Source: Thermococcus siculi | Lineage (GTDB): Archaea; Methanobacteriota_B; Thermococci; Thermococcales; Thermococcaceae | NCBI RefSeq assembly: GCF_002214505.1 | Contig: NZ_CP015103.1 | Location: 1,240,001-1,304,000, forward strand | Length of the DNA: 64,000 bases | Direction of reading: 5' to 3' | Notes under the pieces: generated by a model | The model's database searches: none | Seen by the model: only the letters and a program-made list of their open reading frames with translations | Told to the model about the DNA's origin: nothing | Position numbers and translations under genes: made by a program | Shown: positions 17,003-26,101 of the stretch, in pieces | How the letters are laid out: the number at the start of each line of letters is the position of its first letter | Numbering within the stretch: position 1 is the stretch's first letter

Positions 17003-18257
17003 GTTTGAGAAAAGACATGAGGCTCCTCTGCTTTGGTCTGTACTCCTCCACCTGCACTTCAACCTCTATGTTCTCCAGCTCTTCGATTTTTACGTTTCTA
17101 ATCTCCTCGGGCAGTCTTATCTCACCGTACTTCCCGCCGCCGCCTGGAATAACGATGAGTTTTTCGTTGCGGTAGGCCCAGATGGCTTTTGCGACCTCCT
17201 CGTGAACCTCCGCGAGGGCCTCCACCGGCACATCGACGAGAACTTTTATTTCGCTCCCGAACTCCCTCAGAAAGCGCTCCCAGATAACCCTCACCGATTT
17301 TGTTTCAACCCCTTTTCCGATAACCATCGCTATTATCTCCGCCAGGGGGGCGAGCTTGAGGTAGGGTGGCCTGTCCTTCGGCCTCTCGTCGGTGTCGGCA
17401 AGCTCCATTATCCTGTCGTGAACTCCCTTCTTTATCCTCCCGCCGCACTTCGGGCACTTCCATTTGAATGCCCTCGCCTCCTCGGGAGAATATTTCGTGT
17501 AACACCTCGAACAGGCGGTGAGATGGTACTTTCCGAGCCTCGGGTCGAGGCCTGCGTTGAGAACTATCCTCCTCCCTCCGCGCTTCAGTATCGCCCTCCT
17601 AATCTCCTCGAAGGTGGCCTCCTGGATTTCAAAGCGGTTGAACTCCCTTCCGAGCCTGTGGGGCATGGGGGAGTGCGCATCGCTGTTGCTGAGGTACGTT
17701 AGTCTGTGGTGGGCCTTTATTCTGTCCGCCATCTCCGAATCCGCCGAGAGGCCGAGTTCTAGGAACTGAATCTTCGCCCCATCGTAAGCATCTTTCAGAG
17801 AGTCGTACTCCTTGTAGAGGCTTGTCCAGGGAGTGAAGGCGTGGGCCGGCCCGATGAGAACGCCGAGGTCGCTGGCCAGGTCGGCTATCTCTGACGCTCG
17901 GAGATTCACGTGCGGTCTTCCCTCGGAGTCTATATCAGCAGAATACGGCCGCAGTTTCTCCCTCATTTCTCTTACAGCGTCTATGTTTGGGAAGATAAGA
18001 ACGTGGTGAACCCTCCTGTTATCCTCGACCTCCGCGGTGAGGATGAATCGGATTCCCTTCCGCTCGTAGGTGCCCTCGGCAACTTCCTTCGTGTATTTAA
18101 GCAGTTCACCCTCCCACTTCGGGTTGAGTATGTCTCCGGTTCCAACCAGACCTAGCCCCTTGAAGCGCGCGTTTTCGGCGAGGTTCGGAATGGTCATCGC
18201 CTTCGAGACGGCCTTTGAGTATCTGGAATGAATGTGAAGGTCGGCATCAACCTGCAT
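16995..18257 (-). CDS. endoQ: Endonuclease Q (PHP-domain DNA repair nuclease) with PIP box
   Basis: EndoQ cuts DNA 5' of deaminated bases (uracil, hypoxanthine, xanthine) and abasic sites. The 420-residue protein has an N-terminal PHP phosphoesterase domain (DADLHIHSRYSKAVS, GTGDILNP, LTAEVEDN, IGPAHAFTP, SNSDAHSP) and a zinc finger (CSRCY...CPKCGG). It ends in QRSLMSFLKPK, which matches the PCNA-interacting consensus Q-x-x-h-x-x-a-a. The ATG follows GGTGATTCC. All expected catalytic histidines and aspartates appear present. Confidence 0.94.
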   Translation of the reverse strand: MQVDADLHIHSRYSKAVSKAMTIPNLAENARFKGLGLVGTGDILNPKWEGELLKYTKEVAEGTYERKGIRFILTAEVEDNRRVHHVLIFPNIDAVREMREKLRPYSADIDSEGRPHVNLRASEIADLASDLGVLIGPAHAFTPWTSLYKEYDSLKDAYDGAKIQFLELGLSADSEMADRIKAHHRLTYLSNSDAHSPMPHRLGREFNRFEIQEATFEEIRRAILKRGGRRIVLNAGLDPRLGKYHLTACSRCYTKYSPEEARAFKWKCPKCGGRIKKGVHDRIMELADTDERPKDRPPYLKLAPLAEIIAMVIGKGVETKSVRVIWERFLREFGSEIKVLVDVPVEALAEVHEEVAKAIWAYRNEKLIVIPGGGGKYGEIRLPEEIRNVKIEELENIEVEVQVEEYRPKQRSLMSFLKPK

Positions 18258-18266
18258 GGAATCACC

Positions 18267-19988
18267 TCATTCTATGTACATGCCCTCCAGTCCAAGGTAA
18301 TAGGCGCGGTATATGTCCCTTTTGGTTACCACTCCGATGAGCTTCTTGCTCCCCGGGTCCTCCACCACCGGGAGGAGGTTCTGGTCGTGGGCCATGAGCT
18401 TTTCAAAGGCCTCCTCAGCGGTCTCAATGGGGTAGGTAACGGCATAGGATTTCCTGAGAAAGCGCCCCACATTCATCTTCTTAACGGAGTTTGACTTCTT
18501 GAGGAGGTCCTTTGTCCCTATAACGCCCACCACTTCCATATTCTCGTTAACGACGGGGAAGCAGTCGTGGCCCGTTTCCCCTATCAAGTCCTCGACCTCG
18601 AAGAGACTCATGTCCTCCGTCACGTAAACGGGTTTCCTGCTCATGACCTCCCCCACGGATATCGTCTCGAGAATAACGGGCCTTCCGGTTCGTATGTGGT
18701 AACCCTTCCTGATGAGTTTGAGGGTGTATATTGACTCCCCATTGAGGAAGAACCTGGCCGTCAGGAAGCCTATGGTCGCGGACGTCATCACCGCGGGGAG
18801 AACAGCGTAACTCCTCGTGAGTTCCGTCACCATCAGTATCTGGGTCAGGGGCGCTTGCGTCAGGCCGCTGAAGAAGGCGGCCATCCCCGCCAGCGCGTAG
18901 ACTGCTGGGTTCGCATGAAGGGAGGGGAAGAGGGCGTTTATCACCGTCCCAAAGGCAGCCCCGAACATGGTTCCTATGTACAGGCTCGGAGCAAAAATGC
19001 CGCCGCTCTGTCCCGAACCCACTGTCAAGGCCGTTGCGAGCATCTTGACCAGCCCGAGGACGATGAGAAGGCCCACGGTTAGCTCACCGTAGAAAGCCAG
19101 CCTCATTCCCTCGTAGCCGGTGCCGAAGATGCCGTAGGTGGGAAACATCATTCCAAGCAGGCCGACTCCAAAGCCGCCGATCACCGGCTTGGACATCTCG
19201 GGGAGCCTTGATTTGGAGAATGAGTCTATGAGGGAGTAGATGAACTTCGCGTAGGCTGCCGCCAGGGCCCCGAGGGAAACACCGAGTACAAAAAAGAGCG
19301 GGAGTTCTGGAAGGGTGGTGCTGATTCCCCCGGGCACTTCGATCTCCATTGCCTTGTTGAGAATGGCCATGGTGACGGCGTTCCCCGTAACAGCCGCTAT
19401 GAAAATTGGCACGAGGTTTATTGAAAAGGCTCCCATGTAAACCACTTCAAGGGCGAACATGGCCCCTGCCAGGGGGGTGTTGAAGGTCCCCGCTATTCCC
19501 GCCGCCAGGCCACAGGTGACGAGGAGCTTCTTCATCTCCTTTGAGAGACCGAACCAGCGCGCCATTATTGAGGTCAGCGCGGCGCCTATGAAACCTATCG
19601 GCCCCTCCCTTCCAACGCTGCCCCCTGAGCCTATGGTTATTGCCGTCGCGGTTATCTTTAAAACCGCGAACCTCCCGGGAATGTTGCCCCCCTTGAATAC
19701 GATCACCTCAATGACCTCCGGGATTCCGTTGCCCCTTATCTCCGGAGACTCGGTGATGAGAAAGGCCACCAGAAGGGCACCGAGCGTTGGGAGCAGGATG
19801 TATCCGAGGTTCAGTCCCGCGATCTCGTATGAAATCACGGGGAGAAGGGTCTCGAAAAAGATCCGATACACAAAGGCTATCATAACCCTGAACACGACCG
19901 CTCCAAGTCCCCCAACTATGCCCGAGATTATGGAGAACCCAATTACTATGCCCCACTTTTTGATATACGCCCGTGTTTTTGGGTCCAT
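18267..19988 (-). CDS. CLC-family chloride channel/transporter with CBS pair
   Basis: Membrane protein of 573 residues with about ten or more transmembrane helices, followed by two CBS domains (about residues 445-570). Anion-site motifs are present: GSGGSVGREGP with the gating glutamate, and GSGQSGGIFAPSLYIG. The gating glutamate favours a chloride/proton antiporter, but this is inference. The CBS pair probably senses adenine nucleotides. ATG 19988 is preferred to the preceding TTG. It stands alone between endoQ and a divergent small gene. Confidence 0.93.
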   Translation of the reverse strand: MDPKTRAYIKKWGIVIGFSIISGIVGGLGAVVFRVMIAFVYRIFFETLLPVISYEIAGLNLGYILLPTLGALLVAFLITESPEIRGNGIPEVIEVIVFKGGNIPGRFAVLKITATAITIGSGGSVGREGPIGFIGAALTSIMARWFGLSKEMKKLLVTCGLAAGIAGTFNTPLAGAMFALEVVYMGAFSINLVPIFIAAVTGNAVTMAILNKAMEIEVPGGISTTLPELPLFFVLGVSLGALAAAYAKFIYSLIDSFSKSRLPEMSKPVIGGFGVGLLGMMFPTYGIFGTGYEGMRLAFYGELTVGLLIVLGLVKMLATALTVGSGQSGGIFAPSLYIGTMFGAAFGTVINALFPSLHANPAVYALAGMAAFFSGLTQAPLTQILMVTELTRSYAVLPAVMTSATIGFLTARFFLNGESIYTLKLIRKGYHIRTGRPVILETISVGEVMSRKPVYVTEDMSLFEVEDLIGETGHDCFPVVNENMEVVGVIGTKDLLKKSNSVKKMNVGRFLRKSYAVTYPIETAEEAFEKLMAHDQNLLPVVEDPGSKKLIGVVTKRDIYRAYYLGLEGMYIE

Positions 19989-20063
19989 CAATGAAATGTG
20001 GGGTTGAGGAATAAAAAGCTTAAGCTTTTATAGGGCATTTTCGAACTCCCGCTGGTGGAAACT

Positions 20064-20534
20064 ATGAAGGTTGAAGGATTCGTTGCTTCCCTTAGAAACG
20101 CCGGGACCATCGGCGAGCTTTTCAAAATACTCCAGGAAAAGGGCGCCCCCGTGGCCGAACTTGACGGGGTCAGGTTCCTCATCGTCGTCGAGGGCGACTT
20201 CGAGGGCAGGAAGTTCTGGACCGAGATAAACGGTGAGAAGGCCAACCAGGCCCTTGGAGACGCTATGCTGAATTCCTCAAGCTTCCCATTCAAGTGCAGG
20301 AAACCGTACACCGGTGGGAACGTCATCTTCGTTAACTTCGACGACATCGAGGTGGAGAGGTTCCTCGTGGCCTATAGGGACGGGGATTACGGGATATTCT
20401 ACCTCGTCGAGAACGGGGAGGCGAGGGAGATAACGAAGGAAGACTACGAAAAGCTCCTTCCGGAGATGCCGGAGTTCAAAATAAAGAGCATGAGCGAGGA
20501 GCAGATGGAGATGATGGGGGCCTTCTTTGGCTGA
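20064..20534 (+). CDS. Hypothetical cytoplasmic protein
   Basis: Acidic 156-residue protein with no signal peptide or membrane segment. It opens MKVEGFVASLRNAGTIGELFKILQEKG, contains several beta strands (VRFLIVVEGDFEGRKFW, NVIFVNFDDIEVERFLVAYRDGDYGIFYL), and ends in an acidic, methionine-rich tail (MSEEQMEMMGAFFG). A TATA box (gcttttatag, about 20024-20034) and GGTGG support a start at ATG 20064. It is divergent from the CLC gene. No family recognised. Confidence 0.72.
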   Translation: MKVEGFVASLRNAGTIGELFKILQEKGAPVAELDGVRFLIVVEGDFEGRKFWTEINGEKANQALGDAMLNSSSFPFKCRKPYTGGNVIFVNFDDIEVERFLVAYRDGDYGIFYLVENGEAREITKEDYEKLLPEMPEFKIKSMSEEQMEMMGAFFG

Positions 20535-20547
20535 CCTCCTTTTCTTT

Positions 20548-22260
20548 TTAATGACGTTTTTTCTCCGCAATGACGACCAGCAGCACCAGTGTTGTCATCG
20601 CGGCCGGACCGCAGACCGTTCCACCGGATTCGCCCTCGGTGGGGTTCTCCGTACTCGTACCAGATTTTTCCGAAGTTGTCGTGTCTGTGGTGAGAGATGG
20701 GGTTGAGGTCGTGGTTATGGGAGACGTCGGCGATGGGCTTTCGGTGGTTGTTGTCGTCCCCGATGTCGCCGTTGATTGCGTGGTAGTGCTTGAGGGTGGC
20801 TGGGTTGTTGTGGAGGCTGTTGTGGTTGTAGTTTGGACTGGAGTAGTGGTGCACGCTTGCGTGGCGTTCTCAGTTGGAAGTACGAGGGGCAGGTAGTCCC
20901 CGCCGTGGGCTATTCCCCCTTCGGAGCGGTAGGGAACTTGGGTGTCCCCGAGGCCGTCACCGTCGGTGTCTCTTCCCCTGTAGTCACTCCAGTAGTTTCC
21001 TCCGAGGCACGGCCCACCTATAATGTTCTCTCCAGGGGTTTTCTCAACGTTCCAGCGGTTGTTTTTATCGTCAACGGCGTTGTGGACGTTATCGAAGTAG
21101 TTGTTGTATATCGTGTTGTTCTCTGAAAGGGAGAAGTAAACCCCATAGTCGTTGGAACTCAAGTTGTTGAGGGTTATTAGGTTGTCCCTACCAAAGGACA
21201 TCAGAATCCCGTATTGACTGGAGAAAATCGAGTTGCCCGAGAGCGTGTTGTGGGAGGAGGAGTCTATCACGATCGCACTTTGTGGCTCGTCCCTTACCGT
21301 GTTGTTGGCTATGGTGTTGTAACTGCTGTGGGACCAGAGGGCGATTCCATTGACGTCGTCTCCGCTAACATCGTTGAGGATTACCATGTTGTGACACGAT
21401 GAATCGAGATAGATTCCAGTATCATCGTTTGACGTGACGTTGTTGCGTGAGATTTCGTTTCCGCTGGACGACATGAGCCAGATGCCCATCTGCCCGTTTG
21501 ATGAGACCCTGTTTCTGCTTACGGTGTTGTTGCCGGAGGAGTAGATGGAAACGCCACCATGAAGATTTTCGCTGAGGCTGTTCCCCATCACGACGTTCCG
21601 TGTGGAATGGGAAAGGACGATGCCGCGATTCGTGTTCGAGTTCACGGTATTCCTCGAAATCAGGTTTTCCGTGGAGTTCTCAAGCCCTATGCCGTCGTGA
21701 TTGGAGTTTGCGGTGTTGTTCGTTACACTGCTATTGGTTGAGGAGATGAGAAATATTCCGTAGACGTAGTTGGAGCTGACGTCGTTGTTGATTACGATGA
21801 TGCTGCTCGAGTTGTCCAGGAACACCCCCGAACCGTAGGTTCCGGTTATGGCGTTTTCTTCTATCCTTCCGCCCCGGACGTTCTTGTAGTATATCCCGTG
21901 GGTCCAGTCCGAAATCACGAGGTTCCTGACGGTTACGTTCTCCAGAGTTGCAGTGGCGTTGTAGACATAGACTGCCCGGGAACCGTGCCCGCTCCAGCCA
22001 ACGATCCTGTGTCCACCACCATCGAGAACGACATCACTGGCGGTTATCCTGATGCACTCGTAGGGTTTGTATGAGTCTCCGGTAATTATGTCACCGGAGA
22101 GGACGTAATAACCCGACTGATTGATCAGGGTACACGAGTCTATTTCCACGGGCTCAGAACCTGTCTCAGCATGAACCATCCTCTGAAGGGCCGGAAATCC
22201 CGCAAGAACAAGAAAGAGGAGAACGGCAGCCAGGGGCTTTGTTCTCATGTCGGTCACCAT
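20548..22260 (-). CDS. NosD-like beta-helix surface protein with Thr-rich stalk and CGP-CTERM-like signal
   Basis: Exported protein of 570 residues. A signal peptide (MRTKPLAAVLLFLVLAGFPAL) is followed by a right-handed parallel beta-helix of about 15 coils (repeats such as NSSVTNNTANSNHDGIGL and NTVSRNRVSSNGQMGIWL). A NosD-like cap NYWSDYRGRDTDGDGLGD follows. Residues about 455-545 are a Thr/Ser/Pro stalk suited to O-glycosylation. The C-terminus VCGPAAMTTLVLLVVIAEKKRH resembles the CGP-CTERM sorting signal of Thermococcales (Cys-Gly-Pro, hydrophobic run, basic end), so a lipid-anchored surface protein is likely. ATG 22260 lies about 23 bp after a TATA box near 22279-22287. Confidence 0.86.
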   Translation of the reverse strand: MVTDMRTKPLAAVLLFLVLAGFPALQRMVHAETGSEPVEIDSCTLINQSGYYVLSGDIITGDSYKPYECIRITASDVVLDGGGHRIVGWSGHGSRAVYVYNATATLENVTVRNLVISDWTHGIYYKNVRGGRIEENAITGTYGSGVFLDNSSSIIVINNDVSSNYVYGIFLISSTNSSVTNNTANSNHDGIGLENSTENLISRNTVNSNTNRGIVLSHSTRNVVMGNSLSENLHGGVSIYSSGNNTVSRNRVSSNGQMGIWLMSSSGNEISRNNVTSNDDTGIYLDSSCHNMVILNDVSGDDVNGIALWSHSSYNTIANNTVRDEPQSAIVIDSSSHNTLSGNSIFSSQYGILMSFGRDNLITLNNLSSNDYGVYFSLSENNTIYNNYFDNVHNAVDDKNNRWNVEKTPGENIIGGPCLGGNYWSDYRGRDTDGDGLGDTQVPYRSEGGIAHGGDYLPLVLPTENATQACTTTPVQTTTTTASTTTQPPSSTTTQSTATSGTTTTTESPSPTSPITTTSTPSLTTDTTTSEKSGTSTENPTEGESGGTVCGPAAMTTLVLLVVIAEKKRH

Positions 22261-22405
22261 TCTTCACTGGTCCCCGGAGGTATATAAGCCTTCCCAAACA
22301 TCAAGTAATTTCTGGATTTAACTTTAAAAAAATAAAGTATTCTCTTGACAATCTCCAGATATTTAATGGCTTTGGGTGCACGGCAAAAGGAAAACAACGG
22401 AGGGT

Positions 22406-23725
22406 TCACGAAGAGCCCTTGAGTTCCCTTATCCTCTCCTTCGTCTCCTGTATCCTCTCGACCTTCTGGGCGGCTTTCGCTGCCTTTGCCTCCTCTATCT
22501 CAGCCCTGAAGGCCCACTTCAGGAGAGGTGGCGTTATGAGGACCGAGACGGTTATGAATATCAGCGTAGCCGCTATGAACTCGGAGGCATGTTCGGGGCT
22601 TATTGCCCCGCCGTGTATAGCAACCATTAGGTCGACGAGGGCCACCTCAGTCCTTGGGACCGAGCCAATACCCATCTGCAGGGACATCCAGAGGTTCTTC
22701 TTCGTGAACAGGAAGTCCCTTCCGCGGCCCCACGCCGTCATCCAGGCTCCAAAACCCCTTCCAAAGACCTTTCCGAAGACGGCCACCACAGTCAAAACTG
22801 CCGCGAGGATCAGCGCGTTGGCGTTCTCAAAGACGGTGAGGTTAAGCATGGCACCGGTGTGAACGAAGAAGAACGGTATTAGTAGGCCGTAGCCGATGGC
22901 CCTGACGTCTTCCATAAGGCGCCTTCCTTCGGGGAGCTTGGACAGCACGAGGCCCATCATGAAGGCGCCCTCAATGGCAGCGGCAAACCAGCCCTCTGCC
23001 AGAGCCGCGAACAGGAACATCATGCCCATTATCATGCCCAGAATTCCCTTCTCCACGTGGAGCTTCTCGGCAAAGCGGAGGTAGTGCTCTGCGAGGAACC
23101 ACCATATAACGCCGGTTATCACAAAGAACGCCACTATCTTCGCGCTCAGTTCAATCAGGCTTCCGCTTCCGACCGCAAAGATGACGAGGGCTATGCCGAG
23201 GAAGTCGTCCATGACGCTCGCACTCAGCGAAGCGGCTCCCACCTCGCTCTTGAGGACACCGAGATCCATCATGACGCGGACCGTTAAACCGATGCTCGTG
23301 GCGGTTAGGAGAACTCCACCCGCGAAGGCCTCCCTGCTGGGGTATCCCATCTCTACGAGGGCGAACCACCCCAGGAACAGGGGGATGAAGACGCCGAGAA
23401 CCGTTGATATCGTGGCCGTAATCCCTGTCTTCTTGAGCTGGTCAAGGTCCGCGTCGAGGGCACCGAGGAAGAGCAGGAAGATTATACCCAGCTTTGCCAG
23501 GAAGTTGGCAATAACGGTCATATCGGTGGTAAAGCCCTCGCCGCTGACTATGGGTAGGTATTCCGGGGCAACGATTCCAAAGTACACGAGGTTCCCGAGT
23601 ATCATACCCATGAGAAGCTCTCCCAGGACGCCGGGAAGCTCATAGCGCTCGATTAATGAGTCCCCAATCTTTGCCAGGATGAGTGAGACGCCTATTGCAA
23701 ACAGCAGCCACGTTACTGTCTCCAT
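22406..23725 (-). CDS. Cation:proton antiporter (CPA2/Kef type)
   Basis: Sodium/hydrogen exchanger domain of 439 residues with about 12 transmembrane segments. Typical features are LPGVLGELLMGMILGNL, FLGALDADLDQLKK, ATSIGLTVRVMMDLGVL and SASVMDDFLGIALVI (a conserved Asp-Asp in the ion site). A short charged C-terminal helix (residues about 405-439, rich in Glu, Lys and Ala) lies in the cytoplasm. The start overlaps by 13 bp the end of a CBS-domain gene, which may gate it. It could be Na+ or K+ specific. Confidence 0.9.
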   Translation of the reverse strand: METVTWLLFAIGVSLILAKIGDSLIERYELPGVLGELLMGMILGNLVYFGIVAPEYLPIVSGEGFTTDMTVIANFLAKLGIIFLLFLGALDADLDQLKKTGITATISTVLGVFIPLFLGWFALVEMGYPSREAFAGGVLLTATSIGLTVRVMMDLGVLKSEVGAASLSASVMDDFLGIALVIFAVGSGSLIELSAKIVAFFVITGVIWWFLAEHYLRFAEKLHVEKGILGMIMGMMFLFAALAEGWFAAAIEGAFMMGLVLSKLPEGRRLMEDVRAIGYGLLIPFFFVHTGAMLNLTVFENANALILAAVLTVVAVFGKVFGRGFGAWMTAWGRGRDFLFTKKNLWMSLQMGIGSVPRTEVALVDLMVAIHGGAISPEHASEFIAATLIFITVSVLITPPLLKWAFRAEIEEAKAAKAAQKVERIQETKERIRELKGSS

Positions 23726-24207
23726 TGTGCCCCACCTACCCTCAGCAATCTCAACAGCTCGTCGATCAGGATGCGCAGGCTTACCTCTCCGATGAGCCGT
23801 CCATCGTCAACCACTGCCAGCACCTGTATCCTGTACTTGCGCATCTTCTGGATTGCATCGAGGACGGTCTCGTCACTGTCTATTGTGAGCACGTGCCTCT
23901 CCGCTATGTCCCCCGCCTTTGCAGCCCCGCCGAGGAGGGACTTCATGGTCTTGCTCGTCATCCCCAGCTTGAACCTGTGCGCCTCCGGCGGGAGGAGAAC
24001 GTCTATGACATCCATGTAGCGGATTATTCCTATGAGTTCCATGTTCTCCCTGTCCTTAACGACCCAGACGTGATGTCTCGTCCGGAGTATCTTGAGGATG
24101 CTGAGAAGGTCGGTGTCAGCGGTGACGACTGGTATGGTCTCAAACCTTGGCATGATGTCAGTCAGCTTAAGTGAGTGGAATTTTTTGAGGGCGACCTCAA
24201 CCTCCAT
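23713..24207 (-). CDS. CBS-domain pair protein, likely antiporter regulator
   Basis: A 164-residue protein made of two CBS motifs (LTDIMPRFETIPVVTADTDLLSILKIL and ERHVLTIDSDETVLDAIQKMRKYRIQVLAVVDDGRLIGEVS). CBS pairs bind adenosyl ligands such as AMP or ATP. Because it overlaps the antiporter start, it probably regulates that transporter as a separate subunit. ATG 24207 follows GGTGGGG. A TATA (cttaaatag on this strand, about 24241-24250) is upstream. Confidence 0.86.
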   Translation of the reverse strand: MEVEVALKKFHSLKLTDIMPRFETIPVVTADTDLLSILKILRTRHHVWVVKDRENMELIGIIRYMDVIDVLLPPEAHRFKLGMTSKTMKSLLGGAAKAGDIAERHVLTIDSDETVLDAIQKMRKYRIQVLAVVDDGRLIGEVSLRILIDELLRLLRVGGAQWRQ

Positions 24208-24484
24208 AGTCCCCACCAATCTTAACACGTGAAAAAAGTTCTATTTAAGGGTTTGTGAGTCAAAAGAAACATCGCAGGAACATTTAGAGCATTGTACCAC
24301 TGGGACGTTCCAGCATTTTCCGGCGCGCTCCCAACTGCTCGGATTGCTGGAAAGCTCGGCACACTGGGAGTTTGGGGGATATCCGGATAGCCTGTCCGTT
24401 TTCTGACATTTTATTGTATTCGTAGCGTCTTGGTTTTATTTCGGTTCATATAAGTTTGAAGAGCGCTTCAGTCGGCTCGGTAAG
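24208..24484. other. Long intergenic region, possibly structured
   Basis: No convincing gene. Near the left edge is the CBS/antiporter promoter. Bases 24308-24315 (TTCCAGCA) and 24345-24352 (TGCTGGAA) form an eight-base perfect inverted repeat with a 29-base loop. CACTGGGA occurs twice (about 24298-24305 and 24363-24370), and CTCCCA near 24328 can pair with TGGGAG near 24365. This may be a small RNA or decayed DNA. No C/D box pair was seen. Confidence 0.35.
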
Positions 24485-24515
24485 TATATAAAGGTGTACT
24501 GACTTAGAAAGTCAG
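24485..24515 (+). promoter_or_regulatory. TATA box with operator-like palindrome at the start site
   Basis: TATATAAA at 24485-24492 is followed by the perfect inverted repeat CTGACTT-AGA-AAGTCAG at 24499-24515. The palindrome centre is 20 bp past the TATA centre, so it covers the expected transcription start of the membrane protein gene. A repressor bound there would block initiation. Confidence 0.55.
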
Positions 24516-24535
24516 TAGATTGGCTGGTGGTCGAC

Positions 24536-25225
24536 ATGAAGGCGTGGGAAAAGGCAATCATCTTCACTGCTAGGGCCATCGTTTTTGTTGACCTCATAAG
24601 TGTGCTCATGTACGGTACCGCCGACCAGATTGCGGCAGCCATCGGCGGACTTTTGGCCCTCTTTGGTCCGACCATAGTCAGAAAGTTATACCCGCACCCC
24701 CATAGGAAAGTATGGCCATGGGTCAGCCCATTCTACAACGACGGCGTCTACACGCTCTTTGCCATATTCATAGCCGCCCATGTTACTTTCCTCAACGTGC
24801 CCTTCGTTCACCTCGACCTCTACAACAAGACCTGGGGCCATGCTGACGTTCCCAGCCACTATCTCGGCGGTCTCGTTACGTGGGTCATATTCAATGAAGT
24901 CGTCCTCGAATCTTCGAGAACCTACAACCTCGGCTGGAGCCGCAGGAAGATAACCGCAATAAGCCTCTCCGCCCTGGTTTTCGTCGGCCTCTTCTGGGAG
25001 GTCTTCGAGGTCATGATGCAGCCGCTTATGCCATGGCTCTACGAGAGCATGGACAACAAGATCCAGGACGTTGTCATGGAGGTTCTCGGATTCCTGACGG
25101 GGATACTGCTGGTTTACGCGTTCAAATACCCGTATTCAATGACGGAGCCTATGGAGAACATCCCGGAATTCAGCGGGGAAAGTTCCGTCGATCTGCTCCC
25201 CCAACCAAAAAAAGCGAGAAAGTAA
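24536..25225 (+). CDS. Multi-pass membrane protein of unknown function (DUF2238-like)
   Basis: A 229-residue protein with about six transmembrane segments. Conserved-looking acidic residues lie at membrane edges: VFVDLISVLMYG, FWEVFEVMMQP, and ESMDNKIQDVVMEVLGFLTGILL. This WE-x-x-E plus D-x-x-x-D arrangement resembles YjdF/DUF2238 membrane proteins, but I hold that lightly. The C-terminal 30 residues are hydrophilic. Both GTG 24527 and ATG 24536 are possible starts. A palindrome at its start site suggests specific repression. Confidence 0.7.
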   Translation: MKAWEKAIIFTARAIVFVDLISVLMYGTADQIAAAIGGLLALFGPTIVRKLYPHPHRKVWPWVSPFYNDGVYTLFAIFIAAHVTFLNVPFVHLDLYNKTWGHADVPSHYLGGLVTWVIFNEVVLESSRTYNLGWSRRKITAISLSALVFVGLFWEVFEVMMQPLMPWLYESMDNKIQDVVMEVLGFLTGILLVYAFKYPYSMTEPMENIPEFSGESSVDLLPQPKKARK

Positions 25226-25234
25226 AATAAGATG

Positions 25235-26098
25235 TCAGATGTCCCTGCCCATTGCCCCTATGAAATAGAACAGCAGCTTCGCCGCGGTCAGGGCAGTAAC
25301 GTCCCCCAGGTTCTCCCCGGCAACTTCCATTATATCGAAGCCCACTATCCTCTTTTTCTCCACCAGCCACTCGATTGCCTCCACAACGTCCCAGAAGGAA
25401 AGCCCCCCCGCCTCGGGCGTCCCGGTTGAGGGCACGAGGGACAGGTCGAAGGCGTCTATGTCAATTGAGAGGTAAACCGGCTCGGGGAGCGGCTTCACCA
25501 GCTCGACGAAGGCGTCGAAGTCGTAGTCCCTCGCGTGAACCCACTGAATTCCATTTTCTTCAGCGTACTCGACTTCCTCCCTCGTCCCACTCCTTATCCC
25601 GAACATCGCCTCTTTAACTCCAAGCTCGCTTATCCTCCTGGCAACGCAGGCGTGGTTGTAGGGGTTGTCCTCGTAGCTGTCGCGAAGGTCGAAGTGGGCG
25701 TCAAAAACCACGTAGCTGGCTGGCTTCAGCGCCTCGACCGCTCCAAGCGTCTGGGAGTGTTCACCGCCGAGGAGTATGGGCATGGTCTTCGGGTTCGCTT
25801 TCATAAGCTCCTCAACGGTCTCCCTGACCCTGTCCGCGGTCTTCCTTGGGTCTCCGGCGACAACGGCGACGTCGCCTATGTCTGCTATGGGGAGCTGTGA
25901 GATATCGACGTCGTAGTCGAGGACGTAGCTCTCCAGGTTCAGAGTCGCGTGCCTGATGAGCGTCGGACCGAAGCGCGCCCCGGCCTTGAAGCTGGTTGTC
26001 CCATCGAAGGGAACACCGAGGATCGTGAAGGCGGCCTTTTCGGGATTGACGAGGGGAAACTCAAGCTTGAGGGTCTCGTAAGTGTAAAGGAAGTCCAC
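25235..26098 (-). CDS. speB: Agmatinase/aminopropylagmatine ureohydrolase
   Basis: Ureohydrolase of 287 residues in polyamine synthesis. Manganese-site motifs are intact: GGEHSQTLG, FDAHFDLRDSY and SIDIDAFDLSLVPSTGTPEAGG. In Thermococcus the relevant substrate is reported to be N1-aminopropylagmatine, giving spermidine; sequence alone does not separate that from agmatine. The start is GTG 26098, four bases past a Shine-Dalgarno that is buried in a hairpin. The next gene on the same strand upstream is aIF5A, whose hypusine is made from spermidine. Confidence 0.93.
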   Translation of the reverse strand: MDFLYTYETLKLEFPLVNPEKAAFTILGVPFDGTTSFKAGARFGPTLIRHATLNLESYVLDYDVDISQLPIADIGDVAVVAGDPRKTADRVRETVEELMKANPKTMPILLGGEHSQTLGAVEALKPASYVVFDAHFDLRDSYEDNPYNHACVARRISELGVKEAMFGIRSGTREEVEYAEENGIQWVHARDYDFDAFVELVKPLPEPVYLSIDIDAFDLSLVPSTGTPEAGGLSFWDVVEAIEWLVEKKRIVGFDIMEVAGENLGDVTALTAAKLLFYFIGAMGRDI

Positions 26099-26101
26099 AG
26101 T

